Below, one piece after another: positions 7,100-16,773 of a stretch of DNA of 64,000 nucleotides; position 1 is the first letter of the stretch; each line of letters starts with the position of its first letter. A model generated the notes under the pieces. That model was not told the origin of the DNA. It worked only from the letters and a program-made list of their open reading frames with translations, and searched no databases. Made by a program: the position numbers and the translations under genes. Location: NCBI GenBank assembly GCA_913061435.1, contig CAJXUK010000002.1, positions 1 to 64,000 of the forward strand. The letters run 5' to 3'. The DNA comes from an uncultured Thalassolituus sp. (GTDB lineage Bacteria > Pseudomonadota > Gammaproteobacteria > Pseudomonadales > Oceanobacteraceae).

Positions 7100-8479
7100 A
7101 TGTTACAGAAAGCCCTATTTTGGTTTACCGATGATCTGCGTTTACAAGACAACCTGCCATTAAGTGCTCTGTGTCAGAATTATGCAGATATCGCTTTTGT
7201 TTATGTGATTAATCCTGCAGATTTCACCCCTCATAATTATCAACACAAGGCGATTGGTCAGCATCGCTTTCGCTGTATTTATCAATCACTGCAAGACCTA
7301 AACCAGCAATTAAATGCTTTGGGGCACTCCCTTATCATTTTACACGGTGATCCAAGCCGTGAAATACTGCAATTTGTGCAACACAATGACATTGCTTGTA
7401 TTGCCAGATCAGAACCTATTGGTGTTTACGAACAACGTTCTTGGCAACACATCAAATCTTTGCTGAGCCAATTACAAGAAAACAACTCGGCTCCTGTTGA
7501 GTTCATTTCTTGCTGGAACCATACCTTGTTTGATGCCGACCAGATTGATATAAACCCTAAAACCATGCGCAGTTTTTCTAGTTTTAGAAAGCACGTTGAA
7601 GGCGACGAAATTGCGGTCAATATGCCTAGTGCATCACTTGAACTGTTGCCTCAACTACAGACTTCTTCGACCAACGTGAGTAACACCGGGGTTAGTTTAG
7701 AGAAGCTTGCTGAGCAATATCTTAGTCAACCTCTCAAGCAAGCATTTATTAGAGGGGGTGAGCAGTCGGCAAAAGAGCATGTAACCGAATATTTTGCCAG
7801 TACTGCACCAAGCAGCTACAAGCAAACGCGTAACCGCTTAGACGGCTGGGACAGTTCGACTAAGTTCAGCCCCTTTTTAGCATTAGGTAATATTTCTCCA
7901 AGACAAATTTGGCAGCAGCTAAAAGATTACGAAAATATTAACGGTGCTAATGAATCCACCTACTGGATTGGTTTTGAACTGCTTTGGCGTGAATATTTTC
8001 AGTGGGCAGCACTCGAGCAGCAAGCACAATTATTTGCATTTAAAGGGCTTGCTAAGCAGAAGCCAAAAACCAGTTTTTACCCTGAACGCTTTAAAAAGTG
8101 GTGCGAAGGCAATACGCCTTACCCATTGGTAAATGCTTGCATGAAAGAACTTGAAGCAACAGGTTTTATGTCGAATCGAGGACGTCAAATTGTTGCCAGT
8201 TGTTTAGTGCACGAGCTGGCCATTGACTGGCGTTTTGGCGCGGCGTATTTTCAACAGCAGTTAATCGATTACGATGTAGCATCTAACTGGGGAAATTGGC
8301 AATATATTGCAGGTGTTGGTAAAGACCCACGGGGTGGTCGCCAGTTTAATATCAATAAACAAACCGCTTTGCACGATGCAAAAGGTGAGTTTATTGCTAA
8401 ATGGCATGGCCATACTCAACACGCGCTACCGCTAGACTCAGTTGATTATGTCGACTGGCCGGTAAAGGTGGAAGAGTAA
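7100..8479 (+). CDS. DASH-type cryptochrome / DNA photolyase
   Basis: 459 residues. The N-terminal photolyase alpha/beta domain ([13 protein letters not shown]) binds the antenna cofactor. The C-terminal FAD domain has [38 protein letters not shown] and [22 protein letters not shown], the last typical of the DASH branch (DPR..R.FN). Such proteins use blue light to repair cyclobutane pyrimidine dimers, mainly in single-stranded DNA, or act as light receptors. Head of a short rightward cluster with the DUF2256 gene four bases downstream, a pairing common in marine proteobacteria. Confidence 0.88.
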   Translation: MLQKALFWFTDDLRLQDNLPLSALCQNYADIAFVYVINPADFTPHNYQHKAIGQHRFRCIYQSLQDLNQQLNALGHSLIILHGDPSREILQFVQHNDIACIARSEPIGVYEQRSWQHIKSLLSQLQENNSAPVEFISCWNHTLFDADQIDINPKTMRSFSSFRKHVEGDEIAVNMPSASLELLPQLQTSSTNVSNTGVSLEKLAEQYLSQPLKQAFIRGGEQSAKEHVTEYFASTAPSSYKQTRNRLDGWDSSTKFSPFLALGNISPRQIWQQLKDYENINGANESTYWIGFELLWREYFQWAALEQQAQLFAFKGLAKQKPKTSFYPERFKKWCEGNTPYPLVNACMKELEATGFMSNRGRQIVASCLVHELAIDWRFGAAYFQQQLIDYDVASNWGNWQYIAGVGKDPRGGRQFNINKQTALHDAKGEFIAKWHGHTQHALPLDSVDYVDWPVKVEE

Positions 8480-8483
8480 ACCC

Positions 8484-8639
8484 ATGAAAAAATCACAACT
8501 GCCCTCAAAGATTTGCCCAGTATGTGAACGTCCTTTTAACTGGCGTAAGAAGTGGGAAAAAGACTGGCCCAATGTTAAGTATTGCTCTAAACGTTGTGCC
8601 GGTGCTCGTAATTCACACCTTGCAACTAACAATTCTTGA
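8484..8639 (+). CDS. DUF2256 zinc-finger-like small protein
   Basis: 51 residues with [29 protein letters not shown]: two Cys pairs (C-x2-C and C-x3-C) that probably bind a metal, the hallmark of DUF2256. It starts four bases after the photolyase gene, so the two are probably co-transcribed. The family is frequently found beside photolyase/cryptochrome genes; its role is unknown. Confidence 0.8.
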   Translation: MKKSQLPSKICPVCERPFNWRKKWEKDWPNVKYCSKRCAGARNSHLATNNS

Positions 8640-8663
8640 AATGACTAAGGTTACAATCCTGTT

Positions 8664-9335
8664 ATGGAAAATGCACTGCAAGCCACCGCTTTTATTGATT
8701 CCAACTCAGCAGAAATTATTAATTTTGCGACAACAGTGATTGGTAAAGAAAACCACCCAACCCAGCAAGCCATTAAACTTTATTATGCGGTTCGAGATGG
8801 CATTTTTTATGATCCTTATCGCATACAGTTTCCGCCAGCAGGCATGAAGGCAAGCACCACATTAAAACAAGGTTACGGTTATTGTGTAGCAAAGGCTGTT
8901 TTGTTGGCAGCCGCTGGGCGTGCTATTGGCATTCCAAGTCGTATTGGTTTTTCAGATGTTAAAAACCATTTAAGTTCAGAAAAACTACTGCAAGTCATGC
9001 AGTCCGATGTGTTTGCTTGGCATGGATATACCGAATTCTATCTTAACCAGCGCTGGGTAAAGGCAACACCGGCTTTTAATAAATCTTTATGTGATAAAGC
9101 GGGGATAAAGCCTCTTGAATTTGACGGCATAAACGATTCGATATTTCATGAGTTTGATACAGCTGGCAACAAACATATGGAATACCTGCATGAGCACGGG
9201 CATTTTTACGACCTACCTTTTCAGCAAATTATTACAGCCTACAAAGATCATTATCCTGTTTTAGCCAAGATGATCGACCAACAAGCCAAAATAGCCATTA
9301 CTGGCAATTTTGAAAATGAAGCAACAGCTAATTAA
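8664..9335 (+). CDS. Transglutaminase-like domain protein
   Basis: 223 residues with a transglutaminase/cysteine-protease fold: GYGYCVAKAVLLAAAGRAIGIPSR carries the catalytic Cys (about residue 75) and WHGYTEFYLNQRWVKATPAFN the His. The position of the usual third Asp is occupied by Ala-Thr (KATPAFN), as seems frequent in this subgroup. No signal peptide, so cytoplasmic. It lies 24 bases after the DUF2256 gene and may belong to the same transcript. Substrate unknown; proteins of this kind often act as peptidases or amidases. Confidence 0.75.
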   Translation: MENALQATAFIDSNSAEIINFATTVIGKENHPTQQAIKLYYAVRDGIFYDPYRIQFPPAGMKASTTLKQGYGYCVAKAVLLAAAGRAIGIPSRIGFSDVKNHLSSEKLLQVMQSDVFAWHGYTEFYLNQRWVKATPAFNKSLCDKAGIKPLEFDGINDSIFHEFDTAGNKHMEYLHEHGHFYDLPFQQIITAYKDHYPVLAKMIDQQAKIAITGNFENEATAN

Positions 9336-9407
9336 CAAAACACTGCTTGAATACTGTGTCCTTGATCAATTAGAATCCGTGCTTACTCACTACCTTCCTT
9401 GATATTC

Positions 9408-10106
9408 ATGACGGTTTCACCTTTAAATGCAGCGGTGTTTCGCACTTCGCTGCCGGTATTATTTGGTTATTTACCTTTAGGAGCCGCTTTTGGTGTGCTG
9501 TTTAGTGATCTTGGATATCACTGGTCGTATGCTGTAGCGATGGGCATTTTCATTTATGCCGGTGCGGGTCAATTTTTAGCCGTTGGTTTAATTGCTAACC
9601 AAGCTGGGCTAACAGAAATGGCCATCGCGACCTTGTTACTCAACTCACGGCATATTTTTTACGGTTTATCACTCATGAACCGTATGCATAATCGTGGCTG
9701 GCGTAAGTGGTATCAAATATTTGGTTTAACCGACGAAACGTATTCTTTGATAACCTCAACTCCAGTTCCTCATGGCATAAATGCGGGTCAATTTCATTTT
9801 AGAATCACCGCAATGAATCAGCTTTATTGGGTTGTAGGCTGTGGCTTGGGAGCTTGGCTAGGCAGCCAGTTAGAATTTTCTACCGACGGCATCGCCTTTG
9901 TTTTGCCTGCACTGTTTATGGTGTTAACCATAGAGCAGTACAAACACCTAAAAGACATTCGCCCTTTTTTAACCGCCTTACTCATCGGCATTGGCACCCT
10001 GGCATTCGTTAGCCGTGATCACATGTTGCTAGTAGCTATTTTATTAAGTTTGAGTGTCTTAATGATGCAGTATGCGTCTATTAACAGGAGGGCCACCAAT
10101 GAATAA
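9408..10106 (+). CDS. azlC: Branched-chain amino acid exporter large subunit AzlC
   Basis: 232 residues with several hydrophobic helices. Family features are PLGAAFGVLFSDLG near the N-terminus, IFIYAGAGQFLAVGLI and LLLNSRHIFYGLSL. With AzlD it forms an inner-membrane exporter of branched-chain amino acids or analogues. ATG at 9408 is used rather than an in-frame TTG nine bases earlier; neither has a strong ribosome binding site. It overlaps azlD by eight bases, indicating coupled translation. Confidence 0.88.
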   Translation: MTVSPLNAAVFRTSLPVLFGYLPLGAAFGVLFSDLGYHWSYAVAMGIFIYAGAGQFLAVGLIANQAGLTEMAIATLLLNSRHIFYGLSLMNRMHNRGWRKWYQIFGLTDETYSLITSTPVPHGINAGQFHFRITAMNQLYWVVGCGLGAWLGSQLEFSTDGIAFVLPALFMVLTIEQYKHLKDIRPFLTALLIGIGTLAFVSRDHMLLVAILLSLSVLMMQYASINRRATNE

Positions 10107-10434
10107 CCTAACAACATTTTGGTATTTGACGGGTGTTATTGCTGTTTTAGCAGGCACAACTTTTTTAACCCGCGCACTGCCTTTTTTAGTTTTATCACGA
10201 GCAGCCAATCATCCTTTGTTAAATCATTTGGGCCGTTTACTGCCTCCCATCGTCATGGTGTTGCTGGTGGTGTATTCTTTCAAGAACGATGCTGCATTAT
10301 CGGTTAGTTTTTTACCCGAGCTCGGCTGTCTTGCTCTAGTTGCGGTATTGCATTTAGCATTTCGCCAACCACTGCTAAGTATCGTCGGTGGAACCGCCGC
10401 TTATATGACATTAGTACAAATGGGGTTAAGCTGA
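10099..10434 (+). CDS. azlD: Branched-chain amino acid exporter small subunit AzlD
   Basis: 111 residues with four hydrophobic stretches; TFLTRALPFLVLSR is the family's N-terminal signature and PPIVMVLLVVYSF the central one. The start at 10099 is set by AGGAGG at 10087-10092, inside the end of azlC. It is the partner subunit of AzlC. No Lrp-type regulator gene is adjacent. Confidence 0.87.
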   Translation: MNNLTTFWYLTGVIAVLAGTTFLTRALPFLVLSRAANHPLLNHLGRLLPPIVMVLLVVYSFKNDAALSVSFLPELGCLALVAVLHLAFRQPLLSIVGGTAAYMTLVQMGLS

Positions 10435-10503
10435 TCATTTAGCACCACTCTAATATCACTCTATTACCACTTTTAGAAAGTATGATTGATTAAAGGTTGC
10501 AGT

Positions 10504-10878
10504 ATGAAATCAATAACAATGAGTCTATTTTTATACCTAGCTTTAGCATCTAATGTAATAGCAACTCCACCATTTGCACAAAGCATCAACCCCCCTCTAG
10601 AGGCTGAAATTCAGTATTTGCTCAACTTTGTAGCTTCGACTGACTGTCAGTATGAGCGTAATGGCAGTTTTCATAATGGTGAAGAAGCCGTTGAACACAT
10701 TAATAAAAAATACGCTTATTATAAAGATGAGATTAAAACAGCAGAAGATTTCATAAAGTATTCTGCGACCAAGAGCATGCTGTCGGGTAAGTTCTATACC
10801 GTGCACTGTCATAATGCTTTACCAATTAAAAGCCAAGATTGGCTATTAAACGAATTACACTCTTTTAGAGACAGATAA
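10504..10878 (+). CDS. DUF5329-type exported protein
   Basis: 124 residues with a signal peptide (MKSITMSLFLYLALASNVIAT, cleavage probably after VIA), so periplasmic. The mature part has EIQYLLNFVASTDCQYERNGSFHNGEEAVEHINKKY and a second Cys in TVHCHN; two cysteines could form a disulfide. This layout (short all-helical domain, ..YLL..V..S.C.F.RNG..) fits DUF5329, whose function is unknown. ATG at 10504 is preferred over an upstream in-frame start because the signal peptide follows it directly. Confidence 0.7.
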   Translation: MKSITMSLFLYLALASNVIATPPFAQSINPPLEAEIQYLLNFVASTDCQYERNGSFHNGEEAVEHINKKYAYYKDEIKTAEDFIKYSATKSMLSGKFYTVHCHNALPIKSQDWLLNELHSFRDR

Positions 10879-10914
10879 TTTTAAAGACTGATAAATTATC
10901 ACTAAGGATTTATT

Positions 10915-11361
10915 ATGAATGATCAACAAGACTGCCCTAGCATGGACAGTTTTACTAAAAAGTATTTATTTTTTTTAGCAAGCTTAGCTTTCGTTGCACT
11001 GGTTTGGTGGTTAAGTAGCTTGGATTTTCGTGCTGGAGAAATTAATGATCTACTGGCTGCCGATAATGAAATAGCGTCTTATCCCTATCCCTTTCGCGTA
11101 ATTTCTGTCAACAAAGGTGTTGCAAAGGTAAGTAGCCCTCGCTCTGCTGAATTATCCGCACTTCAATCTTTACGGGTTATGTATCCCAAGTTGGAAAAAA
11201 GCGATGCTACCTCTGATGAGGTCATGGCTGCTCAAAAACAACTGGCTCACGTGCAATCTAAAGTCGCTAAATTGATTAAAGGTCAAGATGATGTTGTTAG
11301 GATTCGCTGGGTTTTAGACACTCAATGGCTTTCTGAACGGGGTATACAGATATTTCAATAA
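10915..11361 (+). CDS. Hypothetical membrane-anchored protein
   Basis: 148 residues with one N-terminal membrane segment (YLFFLASLAFVALVWWLSSL, about residues 17-36) and a soluble domain, probably periplasmic, with no cysteines beyond position 6. No family recognised. It has YPFRVISVNKGVAKVSSPRS and a helical region around residues 75-120. It follows the DUF5329-type gene by 36 bases on the same strand, so the two may be an operon. Confidence 0.65.
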   Translation: MNDQQDCPSMDSFTKKYLFFLASLAFVALVWWLSSLDFRAGEINDLLAADNEIASYPYPFRVISVNKGVAKVSSPRSAELSALQSLRVMYPKLEKSDATSDEVMAAQKQLAHVQSKVAKLIKGQDDVVRIRWVLDTQWLSERGIQIFQ

Positions 11362-11369
11362 GCCACCAG

Positions 11370-11401
11370 CTTTTTAACAATATTTCTTTTTAACAATATT
11401 T
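11370..11401. repeat. Perfect tandem duplication, 16 bp x 2
   Basis: CTTTTTAACAATATTT occurs twice head to tail between two rightward genes. It resembles the triplicated units found further right in the window and looks like a replication-slippage product. Confidence 0.85.
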
Positions 11402-11434
11402 CAATATTAATCTTAACGTGGCTGTATCTTAAAA

Positions 11435-12331
11435 ATGACCAACACTTGCGCAAGCAGTTCTATCGGCTCACACCTCACCGTTGTTACTCATAGTGGCAGT
11501 TTTCATGCCGACGACGTGTTTAGTGTCGCAGCTCTTAAAAGCATCTTACCCGACTTTAATTTAATCCGAACCCGCGATGTAGCACTTATAGAACAAGCTG
11601 ACATTGTGTTAGATGTAGGTGGTATATACGCTCCAGAAAGGGGCCGCTTTGATCACCACCAGCGCGGGGGGGCAGGTGCTCGAGACAATGGTATTCCTTA
11701 TTCATCTTTTGGCTTAATTTGGCAAAAATATGGCTTAGAGATTTGTGATGGCGATGCAGATGTTGCTGATTCGGTAGATGGTATCCTAGTATCGACAATA
11801 GACGCGATAGATTGTGGCCATGTCGAAGGCGTTGCTCAAGGCATTAGTTTAAGCCAAACCATTTCTATGTTTAATCCAACTTGGCAAGAAGGCGGCGATT
11901 TTGATGCAGGCTTTAATGAGGCCGTCGCTTTTGCACAGCGAGTATTAACACGATTTATTGCTTCTGCTAAGGGGGGTATCGACGCCAAATCTACAGTGGC
12001 GCAAGCTATAAAAGAAGCGGATGACCCCAGAGTTATTGTTTTAACACAATACATGCCTTGGAAAACCACCGTTCATTCTTTGTCAAAAGAGGCGCTGTAT
12101 GTCATTTACCCGTCAGAGACCGGGCAGTGGCGCATGCAAACAGTACCCGTAGAGCTCGGCTCTTTTACAGATAGAAAGCCATTACCTCAAGCATGGGCAG
12201 GTCTATCCGATAAAGCCCTACAAGAAGTAACCGGCATAAACGATGCAATGTTCTGCCATAACGGTTTATTCATCGCCGGAGCCGATTCATTTGCTAGCAT
12301 TCTTAAAATGGCGTCTATTGCATTGCAATAG
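11435..12331 (+). CDS. MYG1-family (UPF0160) protein
   Basis: 298 residues, close to full length for the family. It carries VVTHSGSFHADDVFSVAAL near the start, DIVLDVGG around residue 60 and RFDHHQRGG soon after: the D-H-H metal-binding motifs of the DHH-like phosphoesterase fold. Eukaryotic MYG1 is a 3'-5' exoribonuclease; the bacterial proteins are presumed metal-dependent phosphoesterases or nucleases with unproven substrate. Stands alone on its transcript or precedes blc by 30 bases. Confidence 0.85.
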   Translation: MTNTCASSSIGSHLTVVTHSGSFHADDVFSVAALKSILPDFNLIRTRDVALIEQADIVLDVGGIYAPERGRFDHHQRGGAGARDNGIPYSSFGLIWQKYGLEICDGDADVADSVDGILVSTIDAIDCGHVEGVAQGISLSQTISMFNPTWQEGGDFDAGFNEAVAFAQRVLTRFIASAKGGIDAKSTVAQAIKEADDPRVIVLTQYMPWKTTVHSLSKEALYVIYPSETGQWRMQTVPVELGSFTDRKPLPQAWAGLSDKALQEVTGINDAMFCHNGLFIAGADSFASILKMASIALQ

Positions 12332-12361
12332 GCTCTTTTTCACTTTCTTTGGGCACAGATT

Positions 12362-12895
12362 ATGAAATTTCGATTATGCATAAAAACATTATTATTGATT
12401 GCAACCACTCTGTTAATAGGCGGTTGTTTAGGTATGCCAAAATCAGTAACACCGGTAACCGATTTTGAAATCAACAATTACCTAGGTAAATGGTACGAAA
12501 TTGCCCGCTTAGATCACTCTTTTGAGAGAGGTTTAACTCAAGTTAGCGCAGAATATCGCTTACAAGACGATGGCGGTGTTCAAGTTATTAATCGTGGTTT
12601 TTCTGCCGAAGATAATGCATGGAAAGAAGCAGAAGGTAAGGCATACTTTGTTAATGAAACGTCTGAGGGCTATTTAAAAGTTTCCTTTTTTGGCCCATTT
12701 TATGGCTCTTATGTTATTTTTGAATTAGACAAAGAAAACTACCAATATGCCTTTGTATCTGGCCCTAATACAGACTATTTATGGCTTTTATCCAGAACGC
12801 CAACTGTGTCTGAGTCTGTAAAAAATAGCTTTGTTAGCATGGCGCAAACACACGGTTTTGATACCGATAATTTGATTTTTGTTGAGCATGAATAA
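12362..12895 (+). CDS. blc: Outer-membrane lipoprotein, bacterial lipocalin
   Basis: 177 residues. A lipoprotein signal peptide ends in LLIGGC, with Cys about residue 22 as lipid anchor. The lipocalin barrel follows, with the first signature NNYLGKWYEIARLDHSFERG and the second DYLWLLSRTP. Blc binds lysophospholipids or fatty acids at the outer membrane and is usually stress-induced. The universal stress gene begins 12 bases downstream, so co-expression under stress is plausible. Confidence 0.92.
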   Translation: MKFRLCIKTLLLIATTLLIGGCLGMPKSVTPVTDFEINNYLGKWYEIARLDHSFERGLTQVSAEYRLQDDGGVQVINRGFSAEDNAWKEAEGKAYFVNETSEGYLKVSFFGPFYGSYVIFELDKENYQYAFVSGPNTDYLWLLSRTPTVSESVKNSFVSMAQTHGFDTDNLIFVEHE

Positions 12896-12907
12896 TGCGA
12901 GGCTTAT

Positions 12908-13906
12908 ATGTGGGTTCCTAAAAAAATAGCGTTTGTTTTTAATTCTGCAGTCGACAATCAGCAAGCACTGCATCAAGTATTTTCGACGGCCATTAATAAT
13001 CAAGCAAGCTTAACGCTTATTTCCATTTTTAATCCGTCTATTTTGAGCTTTAAACTGTCGGACGATTTTACCCCAGTAGAAGAGCTGGAAGACAATTTGA
13101 AAGTATTACAAAAACAAGCATTAGAAGATTCTCAGCGCCACAATCCAGAGCTTGATTGGGACAAAATCGACGTTACTTTTACCGTACTCGCCGGTGATCC
13201 TGATCTAGAAACCGTTAAGGAAGTTATTCGTGGCAACTATGATCTATTGATTAAAACCGTTGATAACCAGGGGTTGTTAAAACGTGTATTTGGCCGCGAA
13301 GACATGCGTTTATTGCGCAATACACCTTGCCCTGTTTGGCTAGTGCAATCACAAGGGTTAAAATCGGCTAATGCCCATAGCCGTAAAATTTTGGCGGCTG
13401 TTGATGTTAATGCGTTGTACAAAGACGATGAAATGGAAGTTCGTCGGGAACTTAATTTAAAAATACTAGAAACGGCTTACTCGTTGGCAATATCCGAGTC
13501 TACCGATCTACACGTTGTTTCAGCTTGGTCAGCGCCGTTTGAAAACTCACTTGCTTCTGGCTTTATTCGCGAACCCGCCGAAAAAATTGAAGAATACGTC
13601 ACTGAAATAGAGCGTACTTGCCAGCGTAACTTTGACCAACTAATGGCCCGCTTAGAAGAGCGCTTTGGCGCCGAAACTCAGCATTACCTTAATCCCAAAA
13701 CCGCCCTTATTAAAGGCTCTCCCGACACTGTCATTACTCAACAGGCTCAAGACATAGGTGCTGACTTAGTTGTTATGGGAACCGTCGCTCGTAGAGGCAT
13801 AGCAGGCTTGGTTATGGGAAATACTGCAGAATCGATTTTAGATCGACTAGGGCAATCGGTAATAGCGATTAAACCAACAGGGTTTGTTTCCCCCGTTAAG
13901 CTGTAG
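12908..13906 (+). CDS. Tandem-domain universal stress protein (UspE-like)
   Basis: 332 residues made of two Usp domains (about 1-150 and 160-330). The second ends with the ATP-type motif GADLVVMGTVARRGIAGLVMGNTAE (G-2x-G-9x-G-S/T form); the first lacks a clean version (LLIKTVDNQGLLKRVFGRED), as is usual in UspE-like proteins. Cytoplasmic. GAGG precedes the ATG. Likely role: survival under starvation or membrane stress, by family. Confidence 0.87.
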   Translation: MWVPKKIAFVFNSAVDNQQALHQVFSTAINNQASLTLISIFNPSILSFKLSDDFTPVEELEDNLKVLQKQALEDSQRHNPELDWDKIDVTFTVLAGDPDLETVKEVIRGNYDLLIKTVDNQGLLKRVFGREDMRLLRNTPCPVWLVQSQGLKSANAHSRKILAAVDVNALYKDDEMEVRRELNLKILETAYSLAISESTDLHVVSAWSAPFENSLASGFIREPAEKIEEYVTEIERTCQRNFDQLMARLEERFGAETQHYLNPKTALIKGSPDTVITQQAQDIGADLVVMGTVARRGIAGLVMGNTAESILDRLGQSVIAIKPTGFVSPVKL

Positions 13907-13914
13907 TGTTTAAT

Positions 13915-14526
13915 TTAATCGCTGCAAACGAAATGAAACACCATAGGAAGTCGTTGCATAAAATTAACAAAGCTATGATTTCCACCGGCTTCTATCCAGC
14001 TTGGGCATTGGCTGTATTTAGCGCAAGCTAAAGAATAATCCAAGGTTTCATCGGCTGTTTGCAGCAATAAAAACACATCGCTGGGCCGCAATATCTGATC
14101 AACTTCTAAGTGTCTTAGCTGCTCAATGTGATTCATTTCTAATACATAGGTTTGGCCATCGTAAAAGTGCTGGTTAGGCCCAAGGTATTTATCTAGCAAT
14201 GCATAAGGGGCAACCGCTGGGTTGATTAACACGGCTTTTATGCCCAATGCTTGCGACAAATAAGTCGCATAATAACCGCCTAAAGAACTGCCAATAACAA
14301 ATACTTTTGTTATGCCTTCTGTGTGCTGCAAGGCAACAACAGCGTCTTGAGCTTGTTTGATCGCTGTGTCTGGCGCAAATGCCAAGGTTGGCACTGCCAG
14401 CTGATTTGCCATGCCATGGTCATTAAAATACTGAATAAGTTGTTGTGCTTTGGTTGACGCAGGAGAACTTAAAAAGCCGTGTAGATAAACACAACCAATA
14501 TGGCTGGGAAGTAGAGCAGCTGTCAT
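13915..14526 (-). CDS. yqiA: YqiA-type esterase
   Basis: 203 residues, alpha/beta hydrolase of the YqiA/YcfP family: YLHGFLSSPASTKAQ at the start, nucleophile elbow VIGSSLGGYYATYLS (Ser about residue 78), Asp in LLQTADETLDY, and catalytic His in EAGGNHSF. Cytoplasmic; E. coli YqiA hydrolyses short acyl esters. Last gene of the leftward nudF-yqiB-cpdA-yqiA set, six bases after cpdA, the same order as in E. coli where parE follows (not seen here). Confidence 0.9.
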   Translation of the reverse strand: MTAALLPSHIGCVYLHGFLSSPASTKAQQLIQYFNDHGMANQLAVPTLAFAPDTAIKQAQDAVVALQHTEGITKVFVIGSSLGGYYATYLSQALGIKAVLINPAVAPYALLDKYLGPNQHFYDGQTYVLEMNHIEQLRHLEVDQILRPSDVFLLLQTADETLDYSLACAKYSQCPSWIEAGGNHSFVNFMQRLPMVFHFVCSD

Positions 14527-14532
14527 AAATTA

Positions 14533-15351
14533 CTAATAACCATTCGCTGATAAATCTATTTGAAAATCAATACCTTTTACTCGTGATACATGGGTATCAA
14601 TCGAGCCATCTGCATTAAGAGCTAAATAACGATAACCAGGAGCAATTTCATCAATATCAAAATCTTCAGACTTGGGTTTAAATTGCACACAAGTTGAGGG
14701 GGTTGATAGCATCCTAATCCCCTCAACTAGGCGATCACTATCTTGGTGCACATGGCCCCAAAGAATACATTTAACTTGATCATATCGACGCGCAAGCGCC
14801 ATTAACTGCTCACCATTTTTGACACCTATTTTGTCCATCCAACCACTTTCCATAGGAATGGGATGATGATGAAGGCTAACCAAGGTGTATAAGTCTGGGC
14901 GGTCGTTTAAGGCAGTTTCTAATAATTCCAGCTGGTCATCAGCAAGGTATCCAAATACCGAGCCTTCTACTTGCGAATCCAACAAAACAAGCTGCCAATG
15001 CTTGGTGCGTATGATGTTCTCTAAGTGGCGAGTGCCCTCACAGACTGTTTTCATGTTGAGGGGGTTATCATGGTTGCCGGCGAACCAAAAAGATGGCGTA
15101 GCAAAGGGTTCTAAAGTCTCGTGTAAACGCTGGTAGGATTCAATGGAGCCATCTTGAGATAAATCACCAGATACCACAAAGAAGTCAAAATGAGTGTTCT
15201 CTTGTTTTACTCGATCAAGTACACAATCAAGACTAAACTGTGTCTCTAACCCAAGTAGTTGCCCATCCTGGGCTTTTACTAAATGAGGGTCGGTTATTTG
15301 AATAAACCGAACGGGATCTTCGTTAGCTAGCAAATACAAAGGAGACTCCAT
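14533..15351 (-). CDS. cpdA: 3',5'-cyclic AMP phosphodiesterase
   Basis: 272 residues, class III metallophosphoesterase with the full motif set: FIQITDPHL, VVSGDLSQDGS, FAGNHDNP, SLHHHPIP and WGHVHQDS. It hydrolyses cAMP to AMP and so tempers Crp signalling. ATG at 15351 is used; an in-frame TTG two codons upstream is possible. It is followed closely by yqiA and preceded by a 130-bp gap after yqiB, which could hold its own promoter. Confidence 0.92.
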   Translation of the reverse strand: MESPLYLLANEDPVRFIQITDPHLVKAQDGQLLGLETQFSLDCVLDRVKQENTHFDFFVVSGDLSQDGSIESYQRLHETLEPFATPSFWFAGNHDNPLNMKTVCEGTRHLENIIRTKHWQLVLLDSQVEGSVFGYLADDQLELLETALNDRPDLYTLVSLHHHPIPMESGWMDKIGVKNGEQLMALARRYDQVKCILWGHVHQDSDRLVEGIRMLSTPSTCVQFKPKSEDFDIDEIAPGYRYLALNADGSIDTHVSRVKGIDFQIDLSANGY

Positions 15352-15484
15352 TTCCAAGTTAATGGCTTACAAATTAATATTTTTGGCGGCTTAACGCTCT
15401 TTATTTAACAACAACTCCTTATTGTATAGACCATTTTTTCAATTTTAGTCAAAATTGCATCACATTTTTTTCAATTGTTAACAA

Positions 15485-15970
15485 TTAGCGCAATGGCACA
15501 AAATCCAAAGCTACCTCGGTGTGCCCATGGTTAAAGCAATGTGTTAACCACTCCGCTAAAAACTGGTTGAGCTGTGCTTTTTCATCAGGCATACGCATTT
15601 GCGGATTAGGATAAACATACTTACCCTGAATACGCTTTTGATTTTGGTAGCTGGTGACTTCTGCTGAACGTGCATCATGATAAACCCTAACCACCATAGT
15701 TGGTGGTGTCACCCAACCAGGACAAACCCCATGCTGAATCAACTCAATGGTTGATGTATAAGGAAAGCTTTCAATAACTTTTAAGGTGATTTTCACATTT
15801 GATTCAGGTGATACAGAGACGCTGTCATTCGCACCAGACGCTTTCATCATAAACGACTTTTCATAACCCAGCTCAAATTCAGGCAGTAGCTTATTTAGGC
15901 GAATGTAATTACCTTCGCACGCGGCCGCCATTTTTTTTAAATCAGGCACGTAGCGGCGATTCAAACTCAT
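15485..15970 (-). CDS. yqiB: YqiB family protein (DUF1249)
   Basis: 161 residues. MSLNRRYVPDLKKMAAACEGNYIRLNKLLPEF is the family's N-terminal region; further on are YTSTIELIQHG and MRVYPNPQMRMPDEK-like segments (VYPNPQMRMPDEKAQLN). Function unknown but always linked to nudF and cpdA. The ATG at 15970 is chosen over an upstream TTG because GAGGG lies eight bases before it. Confidence 0.87.
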   Translation of the reverse strand: MSLNRRYVPDLKKMAAACEGNYIRLNKLLPEFELGYEKSFMMKASGANDSVSVSPESNVKITLKVIESFPYTSTIELIQHGVCPGWVTPPTMVVRVYHDARSAEVTSYQNQKRIQGKYVYPNPQMRMPDEKAQLNQFLAEWLTHCFNHGHTEVALDFVPLR

Positions 15971-15998
15971 ATTACTGCCCTCGTCCAACGGTGAATGC

Positions 15999-16619
15999 TC
16001 ATGCGTGAAACTCAGCTTTATTCAATTTTAACCACTGCAAAGCAATGATCGTAGCACCATTATTAATATCACCACTGGCAATAAAATCATAAGCCTCAGC
16101 AAAAGGAATCACTCTTACCAGAATATCTTCATGCTCGCTCTCTAAACCATGAACACCATTAAATTGTGAACTATCGACCACTGCACAAAAAAGATGTATT
16201 TTTTCTGAAGTGCCGCCAGGAGAAGACCAATAGCTCGTAATAGGAATAAGGTCTGTAATATGACCTCCGGTTTCTTCTTTTACCTCGCGCTTTGCCACTT
16301 CTTCTGGGTGCTCACCTTCTTCAATCGTGCCCGCCACAACTTCTAACAACCATGGTGATCTGCTGGTTTCTAAAGACGCACCTATACGATATTGCTCGGT
16401 TATTACAACGTTATCCCGTAACGGGTCATAAAGTAAAACAGCCGATGCTTCACCCCGCTCAAATAATTCACGATAAAATACCTCAGTTTCACCGCCTGCG
16501 AACAATTTATGCTGTACAGAATAACGATCAATCTTGAAAAAACCGTCATATACACGCTCTTTTGCTAATATTTTATGGTCACTTTGCTGAAATTTTACCG
16601 ATAACGTTAACTTAGTCAT
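15999..16619 (-). CDS. nudF: ADP-ribose pyrophosphatase (Nudix)
   Basis: 206 residues with a complete Nudix box, GTIEEGEHPEEVAKREVKEETGG (about residues 96-118), and the N-terminal FKIDRYSVQHKLFAGGE region typical of the ADP-ribose branch. It cleaves ADP-ribose to AMP and ribose-5-phosphate. First gene of a leftward operon, divergent from tolC with about 150 bp between them that must contain both promoters. Confidence 0.92.
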   Translation of the reverse strand: MTKLTLSVKFQQSDHKILAKERVYDGFFKIDRYSVQHKLFAGGETEVFYRELFERGEASAVLLYDPLRDNVVITEQYRIGASLETSRSPWLLEVVAGTIEEGEHPEEVAKREVKEETGGHITDLIPITSYWSSPGGTSEKIHLFCAVVDSSQFNGVHGLESEHEDILVRVIPFAEAYDFIASGDINNGATIIALQWLKLNKAEFHA

Positions 16620-16773
16620 TCACTATATTACTCATTTGGAATATGATGCACTATCAGGACGGATTCTCTGGTAACGCAGTGTTGCTGATAACAGAACAAT
16701 TAAGCCATGTAATCGCTCATTTATCTGTTAGAATCTTAACCAATGTATTTTTACAGGCCCTTGAGACCTCGTT